Shown piece after piece: positions 25,658-35,407 of a DNA stretch of 64,000 nucleotides. The notes below the pieces were generated by a model. That model searched no databases and was not told where the DNA came from. It saw nothing but the letters and a program-made list of their open reading frames with translations. The position numbers and the translations under genes are program-made. Source of the stretch: Bradyrhizobiaceae bacterium PARB1 (GTDB taxonomy: Bacteria > Pseudomonadota > Alphaproteobacteria > Rhizobiales > Xanthobacteraceae); contig NKIY01000005.1 of assembly GCA_002256345.1 (NCBI GenBank), positions 190,485-254,484 on the forward strand, read 5' to 3'. How positions within the stretch are numbered: position 1 is the first letter of the stretch; each line of letters starts with the position of its first letter.

Positions 25658-27262
25658 CTATCCGCCCCGCGCCTCTTCAAGTGCCTGCGGCGTGTCGATA
25701 TCAAGGAAGGCGCCGCGGCCTTCGACAGCGACATCCGTCACCGCTTCGGCATGTTTCAGGATCAGCTCCCGCGCACCGACATCGCCGTCCAGCGTCATCA
25801 ATTCCGGGAAGAAGCGGCGCGACCACAGCACCGGATTGCCGCGGCGGCCGTCGCTCACCGGCACTGCGATGAGGTGGCCGCGATCCGGCGCGAAGGCATC
25901 GATCAGGCGATCGATCAGTTTCGTATCGATCAGCGGCATGTCACCGAGACAGACCACAGCACCATCGTCGGCCTTCGGCACGGAAGCGATGCCGGCTTTC
26001 ACCGAACTGGCGATGCCGTCGGGATAATCGGGATTGTAGACAAAGGTGACGTTGAGGCCTCTCAGCGCCTTCTCGACCTCGGCAGCCTGATGACCGGTCA
26101 CCACCGTCACGCTGCTCGCTTTCGATTTGAGCGCATGTTCGACGACGATGCGCACCAGCGGCTTGCCGCCGAGGTCGGCGAGCAGCTTGTTCGGGCCACC
26201 CATTCGCGTGCCGCGGCCGGCGGCGAGAATGAGCGCGGCAACGCTGCGGTTGCCATCGGTCTCGGCGGGCGCGCGCGGTTGCGGGCGCGTCACGATTTCC
26301 ATCAACAGACCGCCGACGCCCATGCCGACCAGATCGGCCCGCGTTACTTCGAGGCCTGCCAGCAGGCGCATCAGGACCCAGTCGAAACCATTTTCCACCG
26401 GCGAGCGTGCGCAGCCCGGCGCCCCCAGCACCGGAACGTTGCCGGCCTCGCCGATCAAGAGCAGATTACCGGGGTCCACGGGCATGCCAAAGTGATGGAT
26501 GATGCCGCCGACTGCCTCGATGGCCGCCGGGATGACGTCGCGGCGATCGGCGATGGCAGAGGCGCCGAACACGATGACGAGTTCGGCGCCGAGCCGTAGC
26601 AGTTCGTCGAGCGTTTTCGCGAGCACCTTTTCATCATGCGGCACGCGGCGTTCGGCGATAATCCTTGCCCCCGCAGGTACAAGCCGCTCTTCGGTAACAC
26701 GCAGAGTCTTGTCGATCACCTTGGGTGACAAACCTGGCAGCAAGGTCGAGACGACGCCGATTCTCTTCACCTTGTAGGGGGCGATCCGCATCGCCGCACC
26801 GCCTGCGGCCTTCACCGCAGCATCGCGCAGTGTCGCCGCGACGCCGAACGGGATGAGCTTCACCGTAGCGATCATTTCGTTCTCGACGACCGGCTTGAAT
26901 GCCTCAAGGGTCGCGAAGGTGATCGCCTCATCGACGCCATTGATGCGATCGACGGCGGCACGATCAATGACCAGCACGCCGGGCTTGGCGGCAAACAGAT
27001 TCGCGCGGCCTGTGAAGGCGCGCTCAACCGTGACGCCCTCGCCTGCCACCGCCTGCGCGATACTGGCGGCGGCGGCGTCCTCCGAAACGTCGCCGTCTTC
27101 GAGACGCACGACAACCACTTCCTTGACGCCTGCACGCGTCAATTCGGCCACTTCATCGGGGCCGATGGTGGTGCCCTTTTTAAGAACGAGCGCGCCTTGC
27201 CGCAACGTGTGAACGGTGACGCCGCCGAGTGCATCGGCCGGGCTGGCCGGACCGAACTTCAT
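25658..27262 (-). CDS. MoeA-like molybdopterin-binding domain fused to MobA/MocA-like NTP transferase
   Basis: A 534-residue fusion. Residues 1-330 are a MoaB/MoeA-type molybdopterin-binding region (GVVSTLLPGLSPKVIDKTL, then LVIVFGASAIADRRDVIPAA). Residues 345-534 are a nucleotidyltransferase of the MobA/MocA type (ALILAAGRGTRMGGPNKLLA, with VVCLGDMPLID). It probably attaches CMP to the molybdenum cofactor, making the cytosine dinucleotide form used by xanthine dehydrogenase-type enzymes. The start overlaps the stop of the XdhC-like gene by four bases (ATGA). It is the last gene of the cox-type operon. Confidence 0.88.
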   Translation of the reverse strand: MKFGPASPADALGGVTVHTLRQGALVLKKGTTIGPDEVAELTRAGVKEVVVVRLEDGDVSEDAAAASIAQAVAGEGVTVERAFTGRANLFAAKPGVLVIDRAAVDRINGVDEAITFATLEAFKPVVENEMIATVKLIPFGVAATLRDAAVKAAGGAAMRIAPYKVKRIGVVSTLLPGLSPKVIDKTLRVTEERLVPAGARIIAERRVPHDEKVLAKTLDELLRLGAELVIVFGASAIADRRDVIPAAIEAVGGIIHHFGMPVDPGNLLLIGEAGNVPVLGAPGCARSPVENGFDWVLMRLLAGLEVTRADLVGMGVGGLLMEIVTRPQPRAPAETDGNRSVAALILAAGRGTRMGGPNKLLADLGGKPLVRIVVEHALKSKASSVTVVTGHQAAEVEKALRGLNVTFVYNPDYPDGIASSVKAGIASVPKADDGAVVCLGDMPLIDTKLIDRLIDAFAPDRGHLIAVPVSDGRRGNPVLWSRRFFPELMTLDGDVGARELILKHAEAVTDVAVEGRGAFLDIDTPQALEEARGG

Positions 27263-27960
27263 GCTGCGCTCGCCTTTGCGTCTTTCGGTAGACGTAGTTC
27301 GGCGGTGATCTCGGCCATGATCGACACCGCGATCTCGGACGGCGAGACGGCGCCGATATTCAGGCCGATGGGTGCCTTGATCTTCGCAAGGTCAGCATCG
27401 GTCGCGCCTTGGTCTTTCAGGCGATCGAGGCGCTTGGCGTGGGTTTTCCGCGAGCCGAGCGCGCCGATATAGAAACAGCCCTTCTCGAACGCATGCATCA
27501 GGGCGGGATCGTCGATCTTTGGATCGTGCGTGACCGCGACGAAAGCGGTCCAGCGATCGATGCCGAGCGGCGGCAGCGCCTCATCCGGCCATTCGGCAAT
27601 CAGCTTCACATCGGGGAAGCGTTCGGGACTGGCAAAGGCGGTGCGCGGATCGACCACCGTGACGTCGTAGTCGAGCGAGCGCGCCAGCGGCGCTAGCGCC
27701 TGGCTGATATGAACGGCGCCGATGATCACGAGTTTGGCGGTCGGTGCATAGACGTTGAGGAACTGCTTCTTGCCGTCCACCTCGACCATGGCGCTCTTGC
27801 CCATACGGAGCTGTTTTTCCAGCTCCGCATGCAAGGGATCGGCAGCGAAGTCTACCGCCTTCACTAATCGTTGTATACCGTCGGATATATTGGTCACCAC
27901 AATGACCGGGCGACGCGCGGCGCGCTCGACATTGAGCAGCGCCAGTGTCTCGGTTTTCAC
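27259..27960 (-). CDS. XdhC family protein, C-terminal (Rossmann) part
   Basis: A 233-residue protein that matches the C-terminal half of XdhC/CoxI proteins, which help sulfurate or insert the molybdenum cofactor into hydroxylases. Visible are LVIIGAVHISQALAPLARSL (Rossmann), TVVDPRTAFASPERFP, and YIGALGSRKTHAKRLDRL. The start is a GTG at 27960, two bases after the stop of the N-terminal XdhC gene. The two genes together equal one ordinary XdhC protein, so the family is split here, a known arrangement in bradyrhizobia. It overlaps the next gene by four bases. Confidence 0.9.
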   Translation of the reverse strand: MKTETLALLNVERAARRPVIVVTNISDGIQRLVKAVDFAADPLHAELEKQLRMGKSAMVEVDGKKQFLNVYAPTAKLVIIGAVHISQALAPLARSLDYDVTVVDPRTAFASPERFPDVKLIAEWPDEALPPLGIDRWTAFVAVTHDPKIDDPALMHAFEKGCFYIGALGSRKTHAKRLDRLKDQGATDADLAKIKAPIGLNIGAVSPSEIAVSIMAEITAELRLPKDAKASAA

Positions 27961-27962
27961 GA

Positions 27963-28286
<324 letters not shown>

Positions 28287-28296
28287 CAGAACCTCC

Positions 28297-29499
28297 TCAG
28301 GCAGCCGGGCGGATCAACGGACGGTGATGGCCGGATGTCGGCGCGGACAGCGCTTTAATCAGCCCATCGATAGACGTCAAATTATGTACCGGGCGGAATT
28401 CGTCAACGTGGGGCAGCATCATTTTGATGCCCTGCGCCTTCGGCTCGAAGCCGTCGAAGCGCAGCAACGGGTTTAGCCAGATCAACCGCCGGCAGGAGCG
28501 ATGCAGCCGGTCCATTTCGAAAGCCAGTTGGGAATCCGCCTCGCGTTCGAGGCCGTCGGAAATCAGGAGTACGATGGCGCCCTGCCCGAGCACGCGGCGT
28601 CCCCACAGCTTGTTGAATTGATGCAGCGAGGCCGAGATACGGGTGCCGCCGGCCCAATCCTGCACGGATGCCGAGCATGAGGCGAGCGCCTCGTCCGGAT
28701 CGCGCGCCCGCAGCGCGCGGGTCACATTGGTCAGCCGGGTGCCAAACAGGAATACCGAGACACGCTTGCGCGCATCGGTGATGGCATGGAGGAAATGCAG
28801 GAACAGGCGGGTATACTCGCTCATCGAGCCGGAAATATCGAGCAGCGCGACGATGGGCGCCGGCTTGTCGATGAGACCGAGACGGCGGATATCGACAATA
28901 TCGCCGCCGGTCCGCAGCGAGGCACGCAACGTCCGGCGCAGGTCGAGGCGCGATCCCTGCCTGTCCGGCCGGGTGCGGCGGGTGCGTAGCTCGGCTTGCG
29001 GCAGGCGCATCGCCGCGATAGCGCGGGTGACCTCGGCGATCTCCGCCGCGCTCATCTGCGCAAAGTCTTTCTTCTGCAGGATTTCACGATCGGAGACCGA
29101 GAGCTTGATCTCGTGCTCCTGCGGCGCCTCACGCTCCTCGCCTCTGGATGGCTGCGCCATCGCCTCCTGCACACGGCGGGAGGCCGGTGGCGGCTTGCGC
29201 TTGGCGTCGTCGGGCAGCGGCACCGAATCGAGCATCTGCTTCCAGTCTTCCTCCGCGCGGAAGAACAGGTCGAAGGCCTGGCGGAAAATCAGCGCATGAT
29301 CGTGACGCTTGACGAAGATGGCTTCGAGCGTGGTGAACACATCGGCGCGTTTGCCGATCTCGATCAATTGCAGCGCGGCCAGCGCATCAATGGCGGCGCC
29401 CGGCCCGACCGGCAGCCCCGCCTTGCGCAAAGCGCGGGCGAAGCCGATGACATTGTCGGCCATCTGCCCGGTCGGAGGATTGAGATGATCGATGGCCAT
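28297..29499 (-). CDS. coxE: CoxE-type von Willebrand factor A domain protein
   Basis: A 400-residue protein with a C-terminal VWA domain from about residue 200. The metal-ion site is DISGSMSEYTR, complete with the DxSxS. The N-terminal half is the CoxE-specific helical part. In Oligotropha CoxE works with the CoxD ATPase to help build the copper-sulfur-molybdenum centre of CO dehydrogenase. Start 29499 has GGGG about 7 bases upstream, and its start lies inside the last bases of coxD, whose stop is at 29511, so the two genes are nearly joined. Confidence 0.88.
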   Translation of the reverse strand: MAIDHLNPPTGQMADNVIGFARALRKAGLPVGPGAAIDALAALQLIEIGKRADVFTTLEAIFVKRHDHALIFRQAFDLFFRAEEDWKQMLDSVPLPDDAKRKPPPASRRVQEAMAQPSRGEEREAPQEHEIKLSVSDREILQKKDFAQMSAAEIAEVTRAIAAMRLPQAELRTRRTRPDRQGSRLDLRRTLRASLRTGGDIVDIRRLGLIDKPAPIVALLDISGSMSEYTRLFLHFLHAITDARKRVSVFLFGTRLTNVTRALRARDPDEALASCSASVQDWAGGTRISASLHQFNKLWGRRVLGQGAIVLLISDGLEREADSQLAFEMDRLHRSCRRLIWLNPLLRFDGFEPKAQGIKMMLPHVDEFRPVHNLTSIDGLIKALSAPTSGHHRPLIRPAA

Positions 29500-29510
29500 G
29501 CGATCCCCGA

Positions 29511-30419
29511 TCAATCGCTCGTTGCTTCCTTGATCGTCTTTGCCAGCAGATCGCCCTGCATGCGCTGGATGTCATCCTGATACTTCAGCAGCGCACCAAG
29601 CGTATCGCCCACCACCTGCGGCGTCAGCGAACGGGCATCGAGTTCAGTAAGCGCCGTGGCCCAATCGATGGTCTCGGCGACGCCCGGCGACTTGTAGAAA
29701 TCCTGATCGCGCAGCTTCTGCACGAAGGACACCACCTGCTGCGACAACTTGGCTGAAATACCGGGCACGCGCGATTTCACGATGGCGAGTTCGCGATCCG
29801 CGGCGGGGTAATCGACCCAGTGATACAGACAGCGCCGCTTCAGCGCGTCGTGAATCTCGCGGGTGCGGTTCGAGGTGATAATGACGATGGGCGGGGCTGG
29901 CGCCTTGACGGTGCCGAGTTCGGGAATCGTGACCTGGAAGTCCGAGAGGATTTCGAGCAGATAGGCTTCGAAGGCCTCGTCCGCACGATCAAGCTCGTCG
30001 ATCAACAGTACCGGCGGCCCATTCACATCAGGCTCCAGCGCCTGCAGCAGCGGGCGCTTAATCAGATAGCGGTCGGCAAAGATATCGCTGGCGAGCTGAT
30101 CGCGATCGCTCTCGCCGGCGGCTTCCGCGAGACGGATCGCAATCATCTGCGAGGCGCTGTTCCACTCATAGACGGCAGAGGAGACGTCGAGGCCTTCATA
30201 ACACTGCAGGCGGATCAGCTTGCGGCTGAGCGCGGCTGACAGCACTTTTGCGATCTCGGTCTTGCCGACGCCCGCCTCGCCCTCGAGGAACAGCGGCCGG
30301 CCCATACGCAGCGACAGATAGGCCACCGTCGCCAGCGAGCGCTCGGCGAAATAACCGCGCTTGGTGAGCAGATCGAGCATGCCATCGACGGAGGTGGGAA
30401 GCGCCGATGGTGCAGTCAT
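29511..30419 (-). CDS. coxD: MoxR-type AAA+ ATPase, CoxD-like
   Basis: A 302-residue AAA+ protein. Walker A is GEAGVGKTE near residue 48, Walker B is VLLIDELDRAD near residue 116, and sensor 1 is IIITSNRTRE (here VIITSN). In the Oligotropha CO dehydrogenase system CoxD is a chaperone that helps put sulfur and copper into the active site. It lies between the FAD subunit gene (coxM) and coxE and is read with them. All motifs look intact. Confidence 0.92.
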   Translation of the reverse strand: MTAPSALPTSVDGMLDLLTKRGYFAERSLATVAYLSLRMGRPLFLEGEAGVGKTEIAKVLSAALSRKLIRLQCYEGLDVSSAVYEWNSASQMIAIRLAEAAGESDRDQLASDIFADRYLIKRPLLQALEPDVNGPPVLLIDELDRADEAFEAYLLEILSDFQVTIPELGTVKAPAPPIVIITSNRTREIHDALKRRCLYHWVDYPAADRELAIVKSRVPGISAKLSQQVVSFVQKLRDQDFYKSPGVAETIDWATALTELDARSLTPQVVGDTLGALLKYQDDIQRMQGDLLAKTIKEATSD

Positions 30420-30454
30420 GAATGTCCCAATCTTGAACTGACGAGCCTGATTGA

Positions 30455-31261
30455 TCAGGCTCGATTGTTGGCGGCTTCAACGGCGCGCTTGGCCAGAACG
30501 CCGATCAGATGCGCACGATACTCGGCGCTACCGTGCAAGTCACTGTTGAGGCCATCCGGTGAGACGGCGATGCCGTCCAGCGCCTTCGGCGAGAAGCGCT
30601 TCTTCAGCGCCTCCTCGAACGCCTCGACGCGGAACACACCGTCCTGGCCCGCGCCCGTCACGGTGACCCGCACCGCCGAGGGCATCTTGGCGACGAACAC
30701 CCCGACCAGCGCATAGCGCGAGGCCTGGTTGCGGAATTTCTGATAGGCCGCCTTCTTCGGCAGCGGGAAAGAGATCTTGGTTATGATCTCGTCCGGCTCC
30801 AGTGCCGTGGTGAACAGTCCCTGGAAGAAGTCTTCCGGCTTCAGCTTGCGCTTATTGGTGACGATGGCGGCGCCCATCGCCATGACGGCGGCGGGGTAGT
30901 CCGCAGTCGGATCGTTGTTGGCGAGCGACCCGCCAATGGTACCCTTGTGGCGCACAGCGGGATCTCCGATCAGGCCGGCAAGTTCGGCCAATGCCGGAAT
31001 CGCTTCGGCGACCGTGGCCGAAGCCGCGACGTCCGCATGCCTGGCGAGCGCGCCGATGACGAGCGCGCGGCCCTTGATCTCGATGCCGTCGATCCCCTCG
31101 ATATGGGAGAGATCGACCAGATGCGGCGGCGCTGCCAGGCGCTGCTTCATCACAGGCACCAGCGTATGGCCGCCGGCGATCAGCTTTGCATCTTCGTTCT
31201 TGGCGAGGAGATTGGCGGCCTGCCGCACGGTAGACGGACGATGATATTTGAATTCGTACAT
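30455..31261 (-). CDS. coxM: CO dehydrogenase/xanthine dehydrogenase family FAD-binding (medium) subunit
   Basis: A 268-residue FAD-binding subunit. The two FAD motifs are [11 protein letters not shown] near residue 29 and [17 protein letters not shown] near residue 107, followed by the C-terminal CO_deh_flav_C region. It passes electrons from the 2Fe-2S subunit to the quinone or other acceptor. It sits 40 bases after the small-subunit gene. The large molybdenum subunit that normally lies beside it is missing. Name by family and context only. Confidence 0.92.
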   Translation of the reverse strand: MYEFKYHRPSTVRQAANLLAKNEDAKLIAGGHTLVPVMKQRLAAPPHLVDLSHIEGIDGIEIKGRALVIGALARHADVAASATVAEAIPALAELAGLIGDPAVRHKGTIGGSLANNDPTADYPAAVMAMGAAIVTNKRKLKPEDFFQGLFTTALEPDEIITKISFPLPKKAAYQKFRNQASRYALVGVFVAKMPSAVRVTVTGAGQDGVFRVEAFEEALKKRFSPKALDGIAVSPDGLNSDLHGSAEYRAHLIGVLAKRAVEAANNRA

Positions 31262-31301
31262 GAGGGGTTTTCCGGGCGCGTTTCGCGATTATCGTTGAAC
31301 G

Positions 31302-31802
31302 TCAGGCGAGATCGGATTTTTCCATCGCCGAGTCCTTCATAGATCTGGCACCCGCGGCGATCGACGCCACGATGTTCTGATAGCCGGTGCAGCGGCAGAG
31401 ATTGCCTTCGAGTTCTTCGCGGATCACATGGTCCTCGAGATCGTGCCCCTTGCGGCGAACGATATCGATGGCGGTCATGATCATGCCGGGGGTGCAAAAA
31501 CCGCACTGCAGGCCGTGATTATCGCGAAATGCTTCCTGCATCGGATGCAGCGGCGCGCCATCGGCGGCGAGCCCCTCGATGGTCTTCACTTCATGCCCGT
31601 CGGCCATCACCGCGAGCGTGGTGCAGGCCTTCACAGCCTTGCCATCAAGATGCACGACGCAGGCGCCACATTGCGAGGTGTCGCAGCCCACATGAGTGCC
31701 AGTCAGGCGCAGTTCTTCCCGCAGGAATTGCACCAGCAGGGTGCGCGGATCGATACTCTTGCTAACGGGACTGCCATTCACGATCATCGAGACTTTTGCC
31801 AT
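31302..31802 (-). CDS. coxS: CO dehydrogenase/xanthine dehydrogenase family 2Fe-2S (small) subunit
   Basis: A 166-residue protein with two [2Fe-2S] clusters. The plant-ferredoxin cluster uses [10 protein letters not shown] and a later Cys in KAC near residue 62. The second cluster in the four-helix part uses CGFCTPGM near residue 102 and CRCTGYQ near residue 137. Start 31802 is an ATG preceded by a GTG two codons earlier. It is the first gene of the coxS-M-D-E operon. The partner large subunit is not in the window. Confidence 0.94.
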   Translation of the reverse strand: MAKVSMIVNGSPVSKSIDPRTLLVQFLREELRLTGTHVGCDTSQCGACVVHLDGKAVKACTTLAVMADGHEVKTIEGLAADGAPLHPMQEAFRDNHGLQCGFCTPGMIMTAIDIVRRKGHDLEDHVIREELEGNLCRCTGYQNIVASIAAGARSMKDSAMEKSDLA

Positions 31803-31964
31803 ATGCACTCTCTTTGCCGGCGCATGCCATTGCGTGGCCGCCCGGTTCTTAAAATCGTTCCAAACGCATCATATGGACGAAGTTTTGGCTCGGCAACCGC
31901 GGGAGCTGGCTGCGAGATACGCGTTTTCCGCGGAGTTCAAGAGAGTGTGATCGTGTGCGATCTG

Positions 31965-32087
31965 GTCCCGGGCGCTATGCCGCGCACCCGCGCTGCTTCG
32001 CAGAACCGGGACCGTAACAGATGCCAGAGCTTCGTGCGGTCCCGGTTCTGCGCAGCGGCATGAAGCATGCCGCAACGCGCCCGGGAC
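31965..32087. repeat. long imperfect palindromic repeat in the cox cluster
   Basis: A 123-base element with nested inverted repeats. Outer arms are GTCCCGGGCGC (31965-31975) and GCGCCCGGGAC (32077-32087). Inner arms hold GCAGAACCGGGACCG and CGGTCCCGGTTCTGC. A related element lies at 39736-39855. It occupies the gap between coxG and coxS and should fold into a long hairpin in RNA. Confidence 0.82.
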
Positions 32088-32094
32088 ACAGGAC

Positions 32095-32541
32095 TCACCC
32101 CTGCACGGCCTTTGCGAAATTGCCGAAGAACTCGTCGGCAATCTTCTTCGCCGAGCCGTTGATCAGACGCTGGCCAAGCTGGGCGAGCTTGCCGCCGATC
32201 TGCGCTTCCACATTGTAGGTCAGCAGCGTACCGCCATCCTTGTCGGTGAGCGCCACAACGGCACCGCCCTTGGCGAAGCCGGCAACGCCGCCCTCGCCTT
32301 CGCCGGTGATCTTGTAACCGTTCGGCGGGTCGAGATCGCTCAGTGTTACCTTGCCCTTGAAGCGGGCCGAGACCGGGCCGACCTTGATTTTTGCTGTCGC
32401 GCGAAAGCCGCCTTCATCGGTGGCCTCGAGCTCCTCGCAACCCGGGATGCAGGATTTCAGCACGGCCGGATCGTTGAGCTTCTCCCACACCACTTCGCGG
32501 CTCGCGGCCAGTTGCACTTCGCCGCTCATCGTCATGGCCAT
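32095..32541 (-). CDS. coxG: CoxG-type SRPBCC family protein
   Basis: A 148-residue protein of the CoxG (SRPBCC/Bet v 1-like) family. It shows MSGEVQLAASREVVWEKLND, then SCIPGCEELEATDEGGFRA, and ends with INGSAKKIADEFFGNF. In Oligotropha CoxG is a membrane-recruiting partner for CO dehydrogenase. Start 32541 has AGGAGA eight bases upstream; the open frame runs 41 codons further without support. It is transcribed toward coxS but a 123-base palindromic repeat lies between, so it may have its own terminator. Confidence 0.9.
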   Translation of the reverse strand: MAMTMSGEVQLAASREVVWEKLNDPAVLKSCIPGCEELEATDEGGFRATAKIKVGPVSARFKGKVTLSDLDPPNGYKITGEGEGGVAGFAKGGAVVALTDKDGGTLLTYNVEAQIGGKLAQLGQRLINGSAKKIADEFFGNFAKAVQG

Positions 32542-32728
32542 GGGGCAGTCTCCTGAACATCCGGGGGATTCAAAACGCGATGTAATTCCAAGTAATGCAG
32601 AGATTGCACAAAGGAAAGACCGGCGAATCGTCGAAAGCCTGCTTATTCGCAGTGCAACAACCATGTTCCGCCGAGCCGTTTGCAGGCCTCTTGGAGACTC
32701 CGGCGAGAATGGCTAGGGTCCGGCCGCA

Positions 32729-34081
32729 ATGAGTACAGCTCTTTCTCCTCTCCTGGCGCCGCTGCTGTCGAGCGCTCCCATGCGCGCGATTTGCGACGAC
32801 GCGACGACATTGCAGCATATGCTGGATTTCGAGGCCGCACTCGCGCGCGTAGAGGCTGCGGTCGGCGTGATTCCCGCCGCTGCCATCTCCGCCATCGAGA
32901 CGTCCTGCCGCGCCGACCGTTTCGACCTTGCCGCGCTGGCCGAGGCAGCGACTCGCTCGGGCAATCTGGCGATCCCGCTGGTCAAGGCGCTGACGGCCGA
33001 TGTCGCGCAGACCGCCCCCGACGCCGCGCGCTATGTGCATTGGGGCGCCACCAGCCAGGACGTGATCGACACTGCGACCATGCTCGGCCTGCGCGCTGCG
33101 ATCGACACTCTGCTCGCCGACCTCGACCGCGCCATCGCCGGCTTCGCAAAACTGGCCGAGCACCATCGCCATACGGCCGTGGTCGCCCGCACTTGGTTGC
33201 AGCACGCGCTGCCGATGCCGTTCGGACTGAAGCTCGCCGAATATGCCGCGGCCCTGCACCGCTCGCGCCATCGGCTCGCGCGCTTGCGTGCTGACGGGCT
33301 CGCCCTGCAATTTGGCGGCGCTGCCGGCACGCTTGCCGCGCTCGGCGACAAGGGGCTTCTCGTCGCCGAACAGCTCGCGAAGGAACTGGACCTGCCGCTG
33401 CCGGACGCCCCCTGGCACACGCATCGCGACCGCATCGCCGAAGCCGCCTCGGTGCTTGCCATCCTCACCGGCACCTGCGGCAAGATCGCACGCGACGTCT
33501 CGCTGATGATGCAGACCGATGTGGGCGAAGCCTTCGAGCCATCGGGCGCCGGCCGCGGCGGCTCCTCGACGATGCCGCACAAGCGCAACCCTGTCGCATC
33601 GGCCTCCGCACTCGGCGCGGCAACCATGGCGCCGAATCTCGCCGCCACCATCTTTGCCGCACAGGTACAGGATCACGAGCGCAGCGCCGGGCCCTGGCAT
33701 GCGGAATGGCCGACACTGCCGTCGCTGCTGCTGGTGACCTCTGGCGCCCTCGCCGCGATCGTCGATATCGCCGAAGGTCTGGAGGTCGATGCGGACAGGA
33801 TGCGCAGCAATCTCGACACCGCGCATGGGCTGATCATGGCCGAGGCCGTGACTTTTGCGCTCGCCGAAAAACTCGGCAAGAGCGACGCTCACCATCTGGT
33901 GGAAGCGGCGAGCAAGAAGGCCGTCGCAGAGAAAAAGCATCTGCGCGACGTGCTCTCGGCCGATCCGAGGGTGACGGCGCAGCTCGGAGCAAATGCCATC
34001 GCCAAATTGTTCGAGCCGATGGACTATCAGGGCGCCTCGCAGGCCCTGATCGATCGTCTGCTCACTTCACTCAAAGTTTGA
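32729..34081 (+). CDS. pcaB: 3-carboxy-cis,cis-muconate cycloisomerase
   Basis: A 450-residue member of the fumarase/aspartase superfamily. The signature is GGSSTMPHKRNP near residue 275, with YVHWGATSQDVIDTA near residue 100 and HTAVVARTWLQHALP near residue 145. It turns 3-carboxymuconate into 4-carboxymuconolactone in protocatechuate degradation. The length and all active-site blocks are as expected. It begins a pcaB, pcaD, pcaC group whose order and neighbours match the next steps; palindromic repeats interrupt the spacing. Confidence 0.95.
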   Translation: MSTALSPLLAPLLSSAPMRAICDDATTLQHMLDFEAALARVEAAVGVIPAAAISAIETSCRADRFDLAALAEAATRSGNLAIPLVKALTADVAQTAPDAARYVHWGATSQDVIDTATMLGLRAAIDTLLADLDRAIAGFAKLAEHHRHTAVVARTWLQHALPMPFGLKLAEYAAALHRSRHRLARLRADGLALQFGGAAGTLAALGDKGLLVAEQLAKELDLPLPDAPWHTHRDRIAEAASVLAILTGTCGKIARDVSLMMQTDVGEAFEPSGAGRGGSSTMPHKRNPVASASALGAATMAPNLAATIFAAQVQDHERSAGPWHAEWPTLPSLLLVTSGALAAIVDIAEGLEVDADRMRSNLDTAHGLIMAEAVTFALAEKLGKSDAHHLVEAASKKAVAEKKHLRDVLSADPRVTAQLGANAIAKLFEPMDYQGASQALIDRLLTSLKV

Positions 34082-34086
34082 TGTCA

Positions 34087-34160
34087 TTGCCGGGCTTGAC
34101 CCGGCAATCCATCTTTCTGAATACGGATACTCAGATGGATGCGCGGGTCGAGCCCGCGCA
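34087..34160. repeat. paired REP-like hairpins (BIME-like)
   Basis: Two facing hairpins lie between pcaB and pcaD. The first has TTGCCGGG and CCCGGCAA arms at 34087-34107. The second has TGCGCGGG and CCCGCGCA arms at 34140-34160. They are related in sequence and in opposite orientation, as in a REP pair. Confidence 0.8.
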
Positions 34161-34183
34161 TGACGAGAGAATGGAGACTAAAC

Positions 34184-34963
34184 ATGCCCATGATCGATGC
34201 CGACGGCTGCCTGCTCAATGTTTCCGTCGAAGGCCGCGACGGCGGGCCGACGCTGATGCTCTCCAATTCGCTTGGCTGCACCATGGCCATGTGGGATCCG
34301 CAGATGCCGGCGCTCTCGAAGCTCTTCCGCGTGATCCGCTATGATCGCCGCGGCCACGGCAAGTCGGGTATGAATGGCCCGACATCGATGGAGCGCTATG
34401 GCAAGGATGTGTTGGCGATTCTCGACGATCTCAACATCGACAAGGTGCACTGGTGCGGCCTGTCGATGGGCGGCATGGTCGGGCAATGGCTCGGCGCCAA
34501 TGCGCCGGATCGCTTCAACAAGATCATCCTTGCCAATACCAGCTGCTATTATCCGGACCCGACCAACTGGCACAACCGCATCAAGACCGTGCGCGAAGGC
34601 GGCCTTGCCGCCGTCGCCGATGCCGTGATCGGTGGCTGGCTGACCGCCGATTTCCGCGAGCGCGAGCCTGACGTAACCGCAAAGATGAAGGCGATGCTGC
34701 TGGCCTCGCCGGTGGACGGCTACCTCGCCGCCTGCGAGGCGCTGAGCACGCTCGACCAGCGCGCGCTGCTGCCGAAGATCGAGAGCCCGGTGCTGGTGAT
34801 CGCCGGCAAGCAGGACAATGCGACGCCAGTTTCGGCAAGCGAATTCATCCGCGCCAACATTCCCGGCGCCAGCATGACGCTACTGGATGCCGCGCATATT
34901 TCGAATGTGGAGCAGAGCCACGCGTTTACGGAAGCCGTGGTCGGCTTCCTGACGCAGCGCTGA
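34184..34963 (+). CDS. pcaD: 3-oxoadipate enol-lactonase
   Basis: A 259-residue alpha/beta hydrolase. The nucleophile elbow is GLSMGGMVGQW near residue 92, the His is in DAAHISNVEQ near residue 237, and the Asp should lie in AGKQDNATP. It hydrolyses 3-oxoadipate enol-lactone to 3-oxoadipate. Start 34184 has GGAG seven bases upstream and suits the conserved N-terminus. It lies between pcaB and pcaC in the same direction; repeat hairpins stand on both sides, so the three may not be equally expressed. Confidence 0.94.
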   Translation: MPMIDADGCLLNVSVEGRDGGPTLMLSNSLGCTMAMWDPQMPALSKLFRVIRYDRRGHGKSGMNGPTSMERYGKDVLAILDDLNIDKVHWCGLSMGGMVGQWLGANAPDRFNKIILANTSCYYPDPTNWHNRIKTVREGGLAAVADAVIGGWLTADFREREPDVTAKMKAMLLASPVDGYLAACEALSTLDQRALLPKIESPVLVIAGKQDNATPVSASEFIRANIPGASMTLLDAAHISNVEQSHAFTEAVVGFLTQR

Positions 34964-34964
34964 T

Positions 34965-34994
34965 CCTTCGTCCCGGCGTTCGCCGGGACGAAGG
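34965..34994. repeat. 14-bp stem hairpin between pcaD and pcaC
   Basis: A perfect 14-bp stem (34965-34978, 34981-34994, CCTTCGTCCCGGCG arms) with a two-base loop starts two bases after the pcaD stop. It has no T tract and resembles bradyrhizobial REP elements. Confidence 0.8.
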
Positions 34995-35017
34995 ACTGAG
35001 GCTTCGGAGTTACACAC

Positions 35018-35407
35018 ATGGACGAACAGCAACGCGCCGAACAAGGCACCGCCAAGCGCCGCAAGATTCTCGGCGATGCGTGGGTCGACAAATCCGCTGC
35101 CGGCAAGAACAGCTTCAATGCGGACTTCCTCGATCTGATCAGCCGCTATGCCTGGGGCGAGATCTGGACACGGCCGCAATTCGACGATCGCACACGGCGC
35201 GTGCTGGTGATCGGGACCATGCTGGCCCTCGGCCAGTGGGACGAATTCCGCATGCATGTGCGCGCCGCGCTCACCGAAGGCGGATTTACGCCGGACGACA
35301 TCAAGGAAATCCTGCTGCAGCAGGCAATCTATTGCGGCGTCCCCGCGGCCAACCACGCCACCAAGGAAGCCGGCGCTGTCATCAAGGAACTGGGACTGAA
35401 GATTTAG
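35018..35407 (+). CDS. pcaC: 4-carboxymuconolactone decarboxylase
   Basis: A 129-residue protein of the CMD family, true PcaC type. It shows ISRYAWGEIWTRPQFDDRTR, LVIGTMLALGQWDEFRMHV and IYCGVPAANHA, which are the decarboxylase motifs. It lacks the CxxC of the AhpD-like protein at 7700-8164. It converts 4-carboxymuconolactone to the enol-lactone that PcaD uses. Start 35018 has GGAG upstream. Its end overlaps the end of a convergent membrane-protein gene by four bases. Confidence 0.95.
   Translation: MDEQQRAEQGTAKRRKILGDAWVDKSAAGKNSFNADFLDLISRYAWGEIWTRPQFDDRTRRVLVIGTMLALGQWDEFRMHVRAALTEGGFTPDDIKEILLQQAIYCGVPAANHATKEAGAVIKELGLKI

Noticed and set aside
32570-33940. 456-codon minus-strand open frame
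   Set aside because: It is antisense to pcaB, which has its signature motif and right length; the minus reading is a shadow.
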